32,396 bases of DNA, taken from NCBI GenBank assembly GCA_017509685.1, contig JAFWPA010000083.1, positions 1-32,396 of the forward strand. Reading direction: 5' to 3'. The DNA comes from Bacteroidales bacterium (lineage in GTDB: Bacteria > Bacteroidota > Bacteroidia > Bacteroidales > UBA932). The notes under the pieces were generated by a model. The model was not told where the DNA came from. It made no database searches and saw nothing but the letters and a program-made list of their open reading frames with translations. Made by a program: the position numbers and the translations under genes. The first letter of the stretch is position 1; every line of letters starts with the position of its first letter. Positions 23,396 to 32,049 of the stretch are shown piece after piece.

Positions 23396-25198
23396 TTATC
23401 TCTCGTTGGAGGGAATGCCGCTCACGCTGGTTTCGTCCAGCGGAATCTGGTACTGAATCTTGGGGCTGTCGTAAGGGATCACCTCAGTCTTGGTACGGCT
23501 GGGGAAGCGACGGTCGATGTTCTTCTTGTTGCGGATCAGGTCGATGGTACGGAAGCCCTCATAGAAGAACTCCAGACGGCGCTCGTCCAGCACCATGTCC
23601 ACGGGATCGGCATAGCCGCGACCGGCGATGTTGGCGGCGGTCATCAGGGCGGTTCCGGACAGACCGGCACGGGTGCGGATCACATTCACGTCGGCGATGG
23701 CTTTGGCCTTGTCGCCCAGGTGGGCATAGGCCTCGGCGCGGTTCAGGATCACCTCGGAATAGCGGACCATGATGTAGGAAGCGTTCAGATCATAGGCCGA
23801 CCCTTCCCGCACGCTGAACTTGTTGCAGAACCAGGTGGGGAAACCGCCCGGACGCACACTGTACAGATTCTGCTCCCAAAGAGCCGATCCCTTCTTCGTT
23901 ATCATGGGAGTAGGCATCTTGTGACGCACATAGCAACGGGTATGGGCGGCGTCGTTGAGGATGTATCCAGGGAATTCGTCGCAGTACTTGGAGGACGTAT
24001 TGTCCGGGATAGCCTTGTAGGACTTGCCGTCCTTGGAGAAGGAATAAGTGCCGTCACCGTTGTCCGTGATGCTGGAAGTGAGCACCAGCGGATCGGGACT
24101 GGTCACATTAGGATAAACGTTGACGTTGGTGAGGCAGCTATTCACTTCGTCGGTCTCGCCCCAGGTGATGAACAGGCCGTCCACACCCAGATGGAGCCGG
24201 ACCAGGTCCGTGTAACGCTTGTCCTGCGGGAAACGCTCCATCAGGTCCAGCAGCGGGTCGGCCACATAGAGTTCGCCCCAGCCGATTCCCTGCGTGCCGT
24301 TAGGAGAGTCGTACATGCTGGCGATCAGGCCCTTGACAGACCAGCCGGCCACATCGGCATCGGTGACGTCGATGCACCAGAGGACCTCCTTGTTGGAGCT
24401 GGCCTTGGCATACAGGTCCTTCACCTCTACCAGATAAGAGGAAGGGTCGGCCACCAGGATTTCGTCGCACACGTCAATGCACTTCTGCCATTCCCCTTCA
24501 TAGAGATAGACTCTGGAGAGCAGGGCCTGGGCGGCTTCCTTGGAAGCATAACCGTTGTCACCGCGCTTGGTGCTGGGATCCATCAGGCGGATGGCCTCCT
24601 TGAGGTCTGCTTCAATGGCATCATAGCACTCGCCCACGGTGGAACGCTTGGTAACGGTATAGTCCGTGCCGATACGAAGCACCACGCCCATGTTGTCCCG
24701 GCCGAAGCTGTACGGCTTGGCGTACAGGTTGCACAGGATGAGGTGGAAGAAGGCGCGCAGGAAATAGTTTTCGCCTTTGAGCTGGTTATTCTCGCTGGGA
24801 TCTTCGGTTTCCGGAATGGCCTGGATGTTGGAATTGGCCGCATAAATCATCTTGTAGCAGGCCATCCACAAATAGCTGGCGTCGGCCGAGTTGGCGTCGT
24901 CCATATACTGGGCCGATGTCCAGAACGGGTCCGTACTGGTCCAGGAGAAGCAGATGTTGTCCGCCTTCACCTCGTTCAGCAGGAAATACTGGCGGGCAAA
25001 GGTGTTGTTGAGGCTGATACTTCCGCGGAATTCCTGCATATCCTTCATCATCGAATAGATACCGTCGGTGGTGTACACGGCGGCGGCCGGGTTGCTGGCC
25101 AGCGATTCGCTGTTCAGGGTATCGGACGGGAAGTAATCCAGTTTAACGCAGCCTGCAAGGAGCAGGGGAAGGAATATGAATGAGAATATCTTTTTCAT
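23396..25198 (-). CDS. SusD/RagB-type outer-membrane nutrient-binding lipoprotein
   Basis: A 600-residue lipoprotein, with the signal peptide MKKIFSFIFLPLLLAGC ending at the lipid-bearing Cys17. It belongs to the SusD/RagB family, whose helical TPR-like scaffold caps a SusC transporter on the cell surface and captures the ligand. Family segments include LKGENYFLRAFFHLILCNLYAKPYSFG near residue 130, AQALLSRVYLYEGEWQKCIDVCDEIL, VRYSEVILNRAEAYAHLGDKAKAIADVNVIRTRAGL, and DERRLEFFYEGFRTIDLIR close to the C-terminus. It is 12 nt downstream of susC in one operon and ends at the shared terminator. The ligand cannot be inferred; no glycoside hydrolase or lyase is adjacent. Confidence 0.93.
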   Translation of the reverse strand: MKKIFSFIFLPLLLAGCVKLDYFPSDTLNSESLASNPAAAVYTTDGIYSMMKDMQEFRGSISLNNTFARQYFLLNEVKADNICFSWTSTDPFWTSAQYMDDANSADASYLWMACYKMIYAANSNIQAIPETEDPSENNQLKGENYFLRAFFHLILCNLYAKPYSFGRDNMGVVLRIGTDYTVTKRSTVGECYDAIEADLKEAIRLMDPSTKRGDNGYASKEAAQALLSRVYLYEGEWQKCIDVCDEILVADPSSYLVEVKDLYAKASSNKEVLWCIDVTDADVAGWSVKGLIASMYDSPNGTQGIGWGELYVADPLLDLMERFPQDKRYTDLVRLHLGVDGLFITWGETDEVNSCLTNVNVYPNVTSPDPLVLTSSITDNGDGTYSFSKDGKSYKAIPDNTSSKYCDEFPGYILNDAAHTRCYVRHKMPTPMITKKGSALWEQNLYSVRPGGFPTWFCNKFSVREGSAYDLNASYIMVRYSEVILNRAEAYAHLGDKAKAIADVNVIRTRAGLSGTALMTAANIAGRGYADPVDMVLDERRLEFFYEGFRTIDLIRNKKNIDRRFPSRTKTEVIPYDSPKIQYQIPLDETSVSGIPSNER

Positions 25199-25210
25199 GA
25201 TGATCCTGTT

Positions 25211-28200
25211 TTAGAATTTGAGCTCGATACCGAAGATAAAGGATCTGGGTACAGGATAGTTGTCGCTGAACGTACCGGCAAGGGAGGAACCGCTGCCTTC
25301 CAGACGGACTTCAGGGTCGGCGCCGGAGAACTTCGTGAAGGTGAAGACATTGTCGGCGGTGAAATAAATGCGGCCGCCCTGGATGAAGCCCTTGAACAGA
25401 GGCTTGTTGATGTTGTAGGCCAGGGTGATGTTCTTCACACGGAGGAAGCTGCCGTCTTCCAGATAACGGGTAGAGTAGCTGTTACTCTTCTTGTTACCAT
25501 TCATCATGGGACGGGGATGGGTGGCGATTTCGTGCGTGCTCTCGTCATTGGGATCCCAGCGCACCCAGCCCAGACCGTTGTTGATACTCATCATATTGTA
25601 GTCCACGTAAGAACCGTCGCAGTCGTTGGTGATACGGCTCCTGTTGAAAATCTGGTTGCCGTAGACAAAGTAGAAATTGGCACCCAGGCTCCAGTTCCTC
25701 CAGGTGAGGGTGGTGTTGATACCGCCGGTGAACTTGGGAGTGGCAGAGCCTACCATACGGTAGTCGGCCTTGTCATACAGGTTGGTCTTCTCACGGTTGC
25801 CGGTGTAAACGGGCCATGCGGTTTCTTCTGTAGATTTCTCGGAAGTGGGATTGCCACGGCCGTCCAGCACATAGTAAAGCGTGTTGCCATCGGTATCCGT
25901 TTCCTTTTCATACATCCACCACTGCGGCTCGCCGGTGGCGGGGTCTACGCCGGCCCATTCGGGCATGTACCAGGTGTAGATGTCATAGCCTTCGCACACG
26001 ATCTGCTCCACCTTCGGGGTGCCGTAACCGCGGCGGAAAGCGCCGTTGGGAAGGTACTTCACGGTGTTGCGGTTAAGGCCGAAGTTGAAACCGAGGTTCC
26101 AGCGCCAGTCCTTGTTCTTGATGATATCGGCGTCCATGGCCAGTTCGATACCCTTGTTGTTGATGGTACCGACGTTGGCGGTGAAGTAAGTAAAACCGCT
26201 GGAAGCGGCCTGAGGAACGTCCAGAAGCAGGTTCTTGTTGTCCGTGTTATACAGGTCCAGGGAAATGTTGAGACGGTCGAACAGACGTGCCTCGATACCC
26301 AGGCTGGCCATGTAGGCCATTTCCCATCCCAGCTCGGGGTTGGCCATACGCTCGGCCACGGCCACTACCTTATCATTATAGGTATAGCTGGTAGAGAAGG
26401 AGTCCTGATAGAGGAAAGGAGAGATGTCGGAGTTACCGGTGACACCGTAACCCACACGCAGTTTGAGCATATCCAGGGCCTTGGCATTCTGCAGGAAGGG
26501 TTCCTTGCTGATGATCCAGGCTGCGGAAACGCCGGGGAAGAAACCGCCGCGGGTCTTGGGAGCGAACTTGTACGTTTTGTCGTAACGGATAGAGGCGGTG
26601 GCAATGTACTTTTCCTTATAGGAGTACTGTGCCTGCGCCAGGACAGCCCAGGCGGCGGAATCGTAGTCACTGCCCCAGACACCCATACCGGAAGAGGAGA
26701 CGCTGTTGAGCGCCTTCATGCCGGTGGGCATAAAGCTGCCGGAAGCGCCGATGTTTTCGTCGTAGCCACGGCTCAGTTCATAGCCGATGATACCGTTGAT
26801 GGCGTGGTCCCCGAAGGTCTTATGGGCCTTGAGGAGGGCGGTGAGGCCAATGCCCCACGCACGGCCCGTGCTCTGGGAAAGGGAACCGACACCCAGGGAG
26901 CCGGTGTTGGTGCGGGCGTCCGAGTACGACTTGCTGTTCCAGTTGGAGGAAGCAAAACGGCCGGTCCCGGTGAGGGAGAGCCAGTCGGTGATGTTCCAGA
27001 TGAGCTGCAGGTCGGCCACAATCTCTTCGCTCCAGCTCTCCGAAGTGTTATACAGAAGCGTGTGGAAAGGATTGTACTGTTCCTTACCGTACCAGGTAAT
27101 GCCCTCCCCTTCGGGAGTGCCAACGGCATAAGGATTGCCGTTTTCGTCGAACGGGATATCCCAGGGCAGGCCCTGATAAGCCATGGCCACATCCTTCCAG
27201 TCGGAGGTATAGTTGCTCTTGGCACGGTTGTAGGCCAGACGGGTGTTGAAAGTAAGGGATTTGCCGATAGGGGCCGACAGGTTCAGGCGGGCGGAATTGC
27301 GCTTGAAGCCGGTGAAAATCAGGGAACCCTGCTCATTATAATGGTCGAAGCTGGCGAAATAGCTGATACGTCCGGCCATGCCGGCCAGGGAAGCATAGTA
27401 GTCCTGTACCACACCCTTCTTGAAGATGTGGTTGTACCAGTCGTAGTCGCGCTCCAGGAGCGATTCCGGGCGCAGGCTGGCGAACTGCTTCTCGCTCATC
27501 ATCAGACGCTGGGTCTCATAGAGTTCCTGACTTTTCATGGGATGATAGCGGCCGGAAAGGGCCTGCTTGATACCGGCGCTGGCCTTGAAGTTCACCTCGG
27601 TGCGGCTGCGGTCCTTGGCGTTCTTGGTGGTGACCACAATCACACCGCCGGCAGCGGAGGCACCGTACAGAGCGGTGGCGGAAGCATCCTTCAGGATGGT
27701 CACGCTCTCTACGTCATTGGGGTTGAAGGTGCCGCCGGCGATACCGTCCACCACGTAGAGAGGATCGGCGCTGGCCGAAATGGAACCGGTACCACGGATG
27801 CGGATCTGGGCGCCTTCACCGGGCTGGCCGCTGGCGTTCATTACCACCACACCGGCCGCCTTGCCCTGGATCATGGTCCCCAGGTCGGCGGTGGAGTTGT
27901 CCAGGAGTTCCTCGCTGCGGAGGGAAACTACGGAACTGGAGAGTTCGTTCTTCTTCTGGGAGGTATAACCCAGCACCACGACCTCGTCCAGGAAATTGAT
28001 GTCTTCCTTCATGAAGACTTCCATCTTAGTGCGTCCGTTCACAGGCTCCACCACATCGGAATAACCGAGGAGGTTGAAGGTGAGGACGGCGTTCTTTCCA
28101 ACCGTGACGGTGAAATTACCGTCTGCGTCGGTCATGGCACCGCCGCCGGTAGAAACAATCACGCCCACGCCGATGAGGGGTTCACCCGTCACGGCGTCCT

Positions 28201-28282
28201 TTACCGAACCCGAAACGGTATTCTGCGCGAACGCAACCACCGAAAACAAGCTCAGCAGGATGACAGTAAATACTTTTTTCAT
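25211..28282 (-). CDS. SusC/RagA-type TonB-dependent outer-membrane transporter
   Basis: A 1023-residue outer-membrane importer. Order: signal peptide (residues 1-19, cleaved after AFA), a carboxypeptidase-regulatory-like beta domain (about 21-92: GSVKDAVTGEPLIGVGVIV...GYSDVVEPV), a TonB-box region (LDEVVVLGYTSQKK, 98-111), a plug with IQGKAAGVVVMNASGQPGEGAQIRIRGTGSI and PLYVVDGI, then a large beta-barrel ending in the aromatic FIFGIELKF. No STN domain, so it is not built for anti-sigma signalling. Partner of the adjacent susD gene. The start is at 28282, with a TAAATTTG promoter box 33 nt upstream. It energises uptake of an unknown ligand with TonB/ExbBD encoded elsewhere. Confidence 0.95.
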   Translation of the reverse strand: MKKVFTVILLSLFSVVAFAQNTVSGSVKDAVTGEPLIGVGVIVSTGGGAMTDADGNFTVTVGKNAVLTFNLLGYSDVVEPVNGRTKMEVFMKEDINFLDEVVVLGYTSQKKNELSSSVVSLRSEELLDNSTADLGTMIQGKAAGVVVMNASGQPGEGAQIRIRGTGSISASADPLYVVDGIAGGTFNPNDVESVTILKDASATALYGASAAGGVIVVTTKNAKDRSRTEVNFKASAGIKQALSGRYHPMKSQELYETQRLMMSEKQFASLRPESLLERDYDWYNHIFKKGVVQDYYASLAGMAGRISYFASFDHYNEQGSLIFTGFKRNSARLNLSAPIGKSLTFNTRLAYNRAKSNYTSDWKDVAMAYQGLPWDIPFDENGNPYAVGTPEGEGITWYGKEQYNPFHTLLYNTSESWSEEIVADLQLIWNITDWLSLTGTGRFASSNWNSKSYSDARTNTGSLGVGSLSQSTGRAWGIGLTALLKAHKTFGDHAINGIIGYELSRGYDENIGASGSFMPTGMKALNSVSSSGMGVWGSDYDSAAWAVLAQAQYSYKEKYIATASIRYDKTYKFAPKTRGGFFPGVSAAWIISKEPFLQNAKALDMLKLRVGYGVTGNSDISPFLYQDSFSTSYTYNDKVVAVAERMANPELGWEMAYMASLGIEARLFDRLNISLDLYNTDNKNLLLDVPQAASSGFTYFTANVGTINNKGIELAMDADIIKNKDWRWNLGFNFGLNRNTVKYLPNGAFRRGYGTPKVEQIVCEGYDIYTWYMPEWAGVDPATGEPQWWMYEKETDTDGNTLYYVLDGRGNPTSEKSTEETAWPVYTGNREKTNLYDKADYRMVGSATPKFTGGINTTLTWRNWSLGANFYFVYGNQIFNRSRITNDCDGSYVDYNMMSINNGLGWVRWDPNDESTHEIATHPRPMMNGNKKSNSYSTRYLEDGSFLRVKNITLAYNINKPLFKGFIQGGRIYFTADNVFTFTKFSGADPEVRLEGSGSSLAGTFSDNYPVPRSFIFGIELKF

Positions 28283-28315
28283 TGTAAATTAAGGTAAGTA
28301 ATAGTTTTTAGTACC

Positions 28316-28323
28316 CAAATTTA
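28316..28323 (-). promoter_or_regulatory. -7 box of the susCD operon
   Basis: Minus-strand TAAATTTG, an exact TAnnTTTG match, 33 nt upstream of the susC ATG. The region between it and the M28 gene holds two hairpins and no gene. Confidence 0.5.
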
Positions 28324-28335
28324 CCAATTATTTTA

Positions 28336-28379
28336 AAAAGCGCCCGGCAGATAATCTATAAAATTAGATTACCCGCCGG
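28336..28379 (-). terminator. Terminator-like hairpin upstream of susC
   Basis: Two nested inverted repeats: CCGGC (28344-28348) with GCCGG (28375-28379), and TAATCTA (28352-28358) with TAGATTA (28365-28371). On the minus strand the stem is followed by a five-T run (28336-28340). It is a second hairpin after the M28 gene, just before the susC promoter box, and may insulate the two units or have a regulatory role. Confidence 0.55.
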
Positions 28380-28457
28380 AGCATAAATCAACTATTTTTA
28401 GTAAAATAGGCCTTGGGGCGCCAGTGATTGATAAATTCGGCGTTTCGGTTTCCTATT

Positions 28458-28489
28458 AAAAAGTGTTTCGGACTGTTCCGTTCGAAACA
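28458..28489 (-). terminator. Terminator of the M28 peptidase gene
   Basis: TGTTTCG (28464-28470) pairs with CGAAACA (28483-28489). On the minus strand the stem is followed by C and five T (28458-28462). It begins 12 nt after the peptidase stop codon. Confidence 0.75.
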
Positions 28490-28500
28490 GGCATCATTTG

Positions 28501-30060
28501 TTACAAGGCCAGCGAAAGCGCCACGCCGAAGACCAGGTTCACATTGGCCAGGGTTCCTTCCAGGTCCCAGTCTTCCCGGTACTCGTCACAGGGTTTGTGA
28601 TACCAGCTGGCCATCGGATATTTGTCTGGCTTGGCGGGATCGGCCGGCACAAGGCCGTTCTCCATCACCACGGCGGGAACGCCTTTTTTCACAAAATTGT
28701 AATGGTCGGACCGGTAGAACCAGCCGTCGGAGTTGTCGTCGTCAAAGAAAATATAACGCCCCTGGGCGGCAGCAGAAGCTACATAATAGGGAGCCAGGAC
28801 ACTATGCTCGCCGCCCAGGATGACGACGTCGCGCGTGAGCGGAGCCGGGCCGATACTCTCGTAATTCAGGCACGCAACCGTTTTCCCCAGCGGAACCGCC
28901 GGATGCTCGCAGTAGTAGGCCGATCCGAACAGGCCGCTCTCCTCCGAGGAAGGGAACAGGAACACGATGCTGCGGCGGGGCTTGACAGCGAGGTCTTTGA
29001 ACTTCTGGGCCGTGAGCAGGGCGCCGGCCACACCGGTGGCGTTGTCGGCGGCTCCGTTGTAGATGGAGTCCCCGTTTTCATCGGGTGTGCCAATGCCCAG
29101 GTGGTCCCAATGGGCGCATACGACCACGGCGCCGCTTTCCTCATCGGCCCCGCGAAGGATGCCTCCCACATTGCGGGTTTCCTGAATGTCATAGGAGACG
29201 GCCATCTTCACATCCCCTTTCACCTTGAGCGGGATGCTGCGGAAACCGGGCTTCTTGGCATCGGCCAGGGCCTTGTCCATATCCATTCCGGCGGCCGAGA
29301 AAATCTTGCGGGCGCCGTCCTCGTGCAGCCAGCCCTTCACGCCCAACTCATCGGCATTGCGGGTCTGAGGATTATACAGAGCTAGGTTATCCTCCAGATG
29401 ACCGTTCACGCACACGTGCCATCCGTAACTGGCGGCCGCGGTATTGTGCAGCACCAGGCAGCCGGCGGCACCCTGGCGGATAGCCTCCTCGAACTTGTAC
29501 AGCCATCGGCCATAGTAGGTCATATTGCGGCCCTGGAAAAGCGAAGGGTCATAGTAGCCGGGATCGTTCACCATGGCTATCACAATCTTCCCCTTAACGT
29601 CCACGTCTGCGTAATCATCCCAGCCGAACTCCGGCGCGTGGATGCCAAAGCCGCAGAAGACGAATTCGGCCTTGGGAATCTCCACTTTGTCGGCAGCACG
29701 GGCGGTCCACACTATCAGGTCTTCCGGATACTTTAACTGCGCCTTTTTCTTCCCCTTTACGGTAATCTTGTCGCCTTCCAGCCGGGCCGTGACGGAAAGC
29801 ATCTGGAAAGGCTGGAACCAGCTGCCGTCAAAGGCGGGTTCCAAACCCAGTTTTTCCAACTCCCCTGCCAGATAGTTGATAGTAAGGTCCTCGTGGGGAG
29901 TCATCGGCTTCCGGCCGCCGAAAGCGTCGGAGGCGACGATCTGGATCCAGGAGCGCATGAGTAGTTCATCATCACCTGTTTCGGCGCCTCCCGGTTCGGC
30001 CTGCGCCGTAACGCTCAGAAACAGGAGCGCCCCGGCGGCGAGTATCAGTACTTTTTTCAT
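28501..30060 (-). CDS. Exported M28 family aminopeptidase with PA-like insert
   Basis: A 519-residue zinc peptidase with signal peptide MKKVLILAAGALLFLSVTAQA (residues 1-21), so it acts in the periplasm or outside. A PA-type segment (about residues 130-225, VDVKGKIVIAMVNDPGYY...AAGCLVLHN) is inserted before the catalytic domain. Zinc-site motifs of the M28 group are visible: CAHWDHLG (His317), NGAADNATG (Asp339), SSEESG (Glu373/374 as base and ligand) and YRSDHYNF with the last histidine. The start could be either of two adjacent ATGs (30063 or 30060). It lies 61 bp after the phosphatase gene on the same strand and ends at its own terminator, so it may belong to the same transcript as its two upstream neighbours. 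Substrates are probably peptides. Confidence 0.88.
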   Translation of the reverse strand: MKKVLILAAGALLFLSVTAQAEPGGAETGDDELLMRSWIQIVASDAFGGRKPMTPHEDLTINYLAGELEKLGLEPAFDGSWFQPFQMLSVTARLEGDKITVKGKKKAQLKYPEDLIVWTARAADKVEIPKAEFVFCGFGIHAPEFGWDDYADVDVKGKIVIAMVNDPGYYDPSLFQGRNMTYYGRWLYKFEEAIRQGAAGCLVLHNTAAASYGWHVCVNGHLEDNLALYNPQTRNADELGVKGWLHEDGARKIFSAAGMDMDKALADAKKPGFRSIPLKVKGDVKMAVSYDIQETRNVGGILRGADEESGAVVVCAHWDHLGIGTPDENGDSIYNGAADNATGVAGALLTAQKFKDLAVKPRRSIVFLFPSSEESGLFGSAYYCEHPAVPLGKTVACLNYESIGPAPLTRDVVILGGEHSVLAPYYVASAAAQGRYIFFDDDNSDGWFYRSDHYNFVKKGVPAVVMENGLVPADPAKPDKYPMASWYHKPCDEYREDWDLEGTLANVNLVFGVALSLAL

Positions 30061-30121
30061 CATGTACGAGGAAATACTTTTATTGGTAAAAATAAGCAAA
30101 TGTTGGCAATAAACCAACTGC

Positions 30122-31000
30122 TTATTCCAGATACCGTTCCCTGAGTTTTTTGAAATCATCGTCCGTGAGTTCGATGGGGCCTTTCAAATAGGCTTCCAGG
30201 GAACCGTATTCCTGGTCGATGCGGTCCAGGGCTTTCACAAAGTTGTCTGTATTGCAGCCCAGGAAGGCTTTTACAACGCCTATCTCCTCTTCCTTGCCAC
30301 CCCAGAACTTGACGCGGCGGGTATACTTTTTAACGTCTTTTTCATAGACTTTGTTGGTGGCGTCGAAATCGGCCACAATGGTTTCCCGGCAAGCTCCCAG
30401 CGCCGCCAGCAGAAGAGCCGATGCTACGCCGGTGCGGTCTTTCCCCTGCGTGCAGTGGAAAAACACGGCGCCGTCTTCCGTAGCCAGCACATGGCGGAAG
30501 AACTGGGCAAACTGCGCCTGGCACTCCGGATCGAACAGCAGGTTGGGATACATTTCCCGGGCCACCTTCTTCCCCTTCTCATTGAAGGCGGCAAAGACGA
30601 TGATCTTCCGCACGTCAAACTTCTTCTTTCCCCGGGTGAACTTCTTCTTTTCCTTATCCGTCATCTGCTCCTTGGCGTGGCCGCTGGCGTCGATGGGAAG
30701 GAGGATGTAATCGGCCCCGGGGACCTCCCGGTCGGCCCGTTCCACTTTCTCGCTCTCTGTGCGGAAATCCACCACTTTTGCCACTGGCATCTGGGAAAGG
30801 AATTCCAGGTCTTTGTCGGTGGCATCGGCCAGATGGGCGGCCCTGATGAGGACATGATCCTTTACCTTTCTGCCATCCTCCGTGATATAGCCGCCCAGAT
30901 CCCGGGCATTCACAATGCTCTTGGTGGGGAGAAACTGCTGGGCGTATAGGGAGGAGGAAACGGTCATGGCAAGTGCTAAAACAACTGCGGTCTTATTCAT
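30122..31000 (-). CDS. Exported protein-tyrosine/serine phosphatase (Y_phosphatase3-like)
   Basis: A 292-residue phosphatase with a signal peptide (MNKTAVVLALAMTVSSSLYA, residues 1-20), so it should be periplasmic. The catalytic P-loop is HCTQGKDRTG with Cys183 as nucleophile and Arg189 in the CX5R motif; ARDLGGYITEDGRKVKDHVLIRAAHL and VVDFRTESEKV are hallmark segments of this family of dual-specificity-like phosphatases. A Lys-rich stretch (TDKEKKKFTRGKKKFDVRK, about 114-132) sits between them. Its ATG overlaps the stop of the kinase-like gene by one base (TGATG). The substrate may be a phosphoprotein, inositol phosphate or phospholipid; the sequence does not decide. Confidence 0.87.
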   Translation of the reverse strand: MNKTAVVLALAMTVSSSLYAQQFLPTKSIVNARDLGGYITEDGRKVKDHVLIRAAHLADATDKDLEFLSQMPVAKVVDFRTESEKVERADREVPGADYILLPIDASGHAKEQMTDKEKKKFTRGKKKFDVRKIIVFAAFNEKGKKVAREMYPNLLFDPECQAQFAQFFRHVLATEDGAVFFHCTQGKDRTGVASALLLAALGACRETIVADFDATNKVYEKDVKKYTRRVKFWGGKEEEIGVVKAFLGCNTDNFVKALDRIDQEYGSLEAYLKGPIELTDDDFKKLRERYLE

Positions 31001-31857
31001 CAGAAGTAGTTTTTAACATGATTGCGGATGTACGAGGCAAAGAAAAGGCTCTCCACCAGGCTGGGCTTTTGAAATTCGTTGCGTACGACCAAATCCAGGC
31101 AGGCGAACTTTCCGGCCAGGCGGTTGAACGCTTCCGGGGTTTCCTCACCCGTATACGCTTTGGCAAACGCTGTCCAGAAACGCTTCAGCTGCTCCTCTGA
31201 CATATGGAAGATGTCCTGCACCTGTTTCATGGAAGAATACACGTTGCATATCTGGAAAAGATGGCCGATGTCGAACATAGGATCCCCGTAGCCAAAGCGG
31301 TCCAGGTCTATCCAGTAGTAATTGCCTTCCGATACAATGATATTGGCCATACTGAAATCTCCGTGAACGCAGGTCTTTTCTTCCGGGATTGTCCGGGCGA
31401 ATTGGGCAATGATTTCACGGTTCTTTTTGCCGATGAACCTCGCTTTGCCGATGGCCCTCAGCAACTGCTCCTTCCGGCTGGGGAAGATATCCGTATTGCA
31501 GGGAGTACGGAACAGTTCCTTCCCCTTCTCACACAGCACCCGAGCCATCTCTTCCGTGCGGTCAGGATTCTCCTGACAGGTCCGGGAGAAGGATTTCTTG
31601 TTCCTGATGCGCTGGGAAAGGGTAGCATATGCATCTCCCACCTTCACAATCTCATACATCTTGGGGACCTGAATTCCCAGTCCCTCCACGGCCCTGGAAA
31701 CCTTGTACTCGTTGGAAACAAACGCAAGCGTATTGATCCCCGCCTTATTCACCTTCAAAATCACATCCGGCTCCGACGGATTCTCGTACACAGTCCCGTT
31801 TCCGCCCTCACCCACCTTAGTCCAGGCACTGATGTCTATATTTCTGTATTCGTCCAT
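31000..31857 (-). CDS. APH/choline-kinase-like phosphotransferase
   Basis: A 285-residue small-molecule kinase-like protein. Residues GEGGNGTVY (16-24) form a glycine-rich loop and Lys35 is the probable ATP lysine. VHGDFSMANI carries the catalytic Asp (HGDxxxxN, 165-172), and WIDLDRFGYGDPMFDIGHLF the metal-binding IDxD (183-186). This is the aminoglycoside phosphotransferase fold, in a subgroup common in anaerobes that has not been tied to drug resistance as far as I know. The start at 31857 (MDEYRNIDISAW) is preferred over an in-frame ATG at 31929; a TATATTTG box lies 21 nt upstream. First gene of a probable kinase-phosphatase-peptidase unit; its stop overlaps the phosphatase start. Confidence 0.83.
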   Translation of the reverse strand: MDEYRNIDISAWTKVGEGGNGTVYENPSEPDVILKVNKAGINTLAFVSNEYKVSRAVEGLGIQVPKMYEIVKVGDAYATLSQRIRNKKSFSRTCQENPDRTEEMARVLCEKGKELFRTPCNTDIFPSRKEQLLRAIGKARFIGKKNREIIAQFARTIPEEKTCVHGDFSMANIIVSEGNYYWIDLDRFGYGDPMFDIGHLFQICNVYSSMKQVQDIFHMSEEQLKRFWTAFAKAYTGEETPEAFNRLAGKFACLDLVVRNEFQKPSLVESLFFASYIRNHVKNYF

Positions 31858-31878
31858 AGGATAAGTAATTAAATTGTA

Positions 31879-31886
31879 CAAATATA
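31879..31886 (-). promoter_or_regulatory. -7 box of the kinase-phosphatase unit
   Basis: Minus-strand TATATTTG, an exact TAnnTTTG match, 21 nt upstream of the ATG at 31857. It supports that start over the in-frame ATG at 31929, which lies upstream of the box. Confidence 0.55.
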
Positions 31887-31952
31887 CACAGAAAAACGAA
31901 ATACGCAGACTCGGAACCGGCACCGGCATCAGCAGCAGAATCTTGTAATCGA

Positions 31953-32028
31953 CTGATAATTAACACCTTAAGTTTTTTTCTTTATCCCCGCGGGAGTCAA
32001 GAAAATTTCTTACACACTTGATAATCAG
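31953..32028 (+). repeat. Intergenic hairpin repeat, degenerate copy C
   Basis: The same architecture as copies A and B: CTGATAATTA (31953-31962) and TTGATAATCAG (32018-32028), again with exactly 65 bp between starts. In the middle TTTTCTT (31976-31982) pairs with AAGAAAA (31999-32005), and the loop contains the palindrome CCCGCGGG (31987-31994). The interior sequence has diverged while spacing and ends are kept. Confidence 0.7.
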
Positions 32029-32049
32029 AACTTTACGCCATGAGCGCCT

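Noticed and set aside
25517-28297. A 926-codon plus-strand open frame antisense to susC, and a 600-codon one antisense to susD
   Set aside because: Both mirror genuine genes with signal peptides and full family motifs; the antisense products look like codon-bias artefacts of GC-rich DNA.
28380-28457. CTATTTT-TAGT-AAAATAG inverted repeat (28392-28409) as an operator
   Set aside because: It is an A/T-rich 7-bp repeat between two hairpins with no positional link to a promoter box; too weak to call.
31000-31857. Aminoglycoside-resistance gene
   Set aside because: Only the general APH fold motifs are present and the context is chromosomal housekeeping; such proteins phosphorylate many small molecules.
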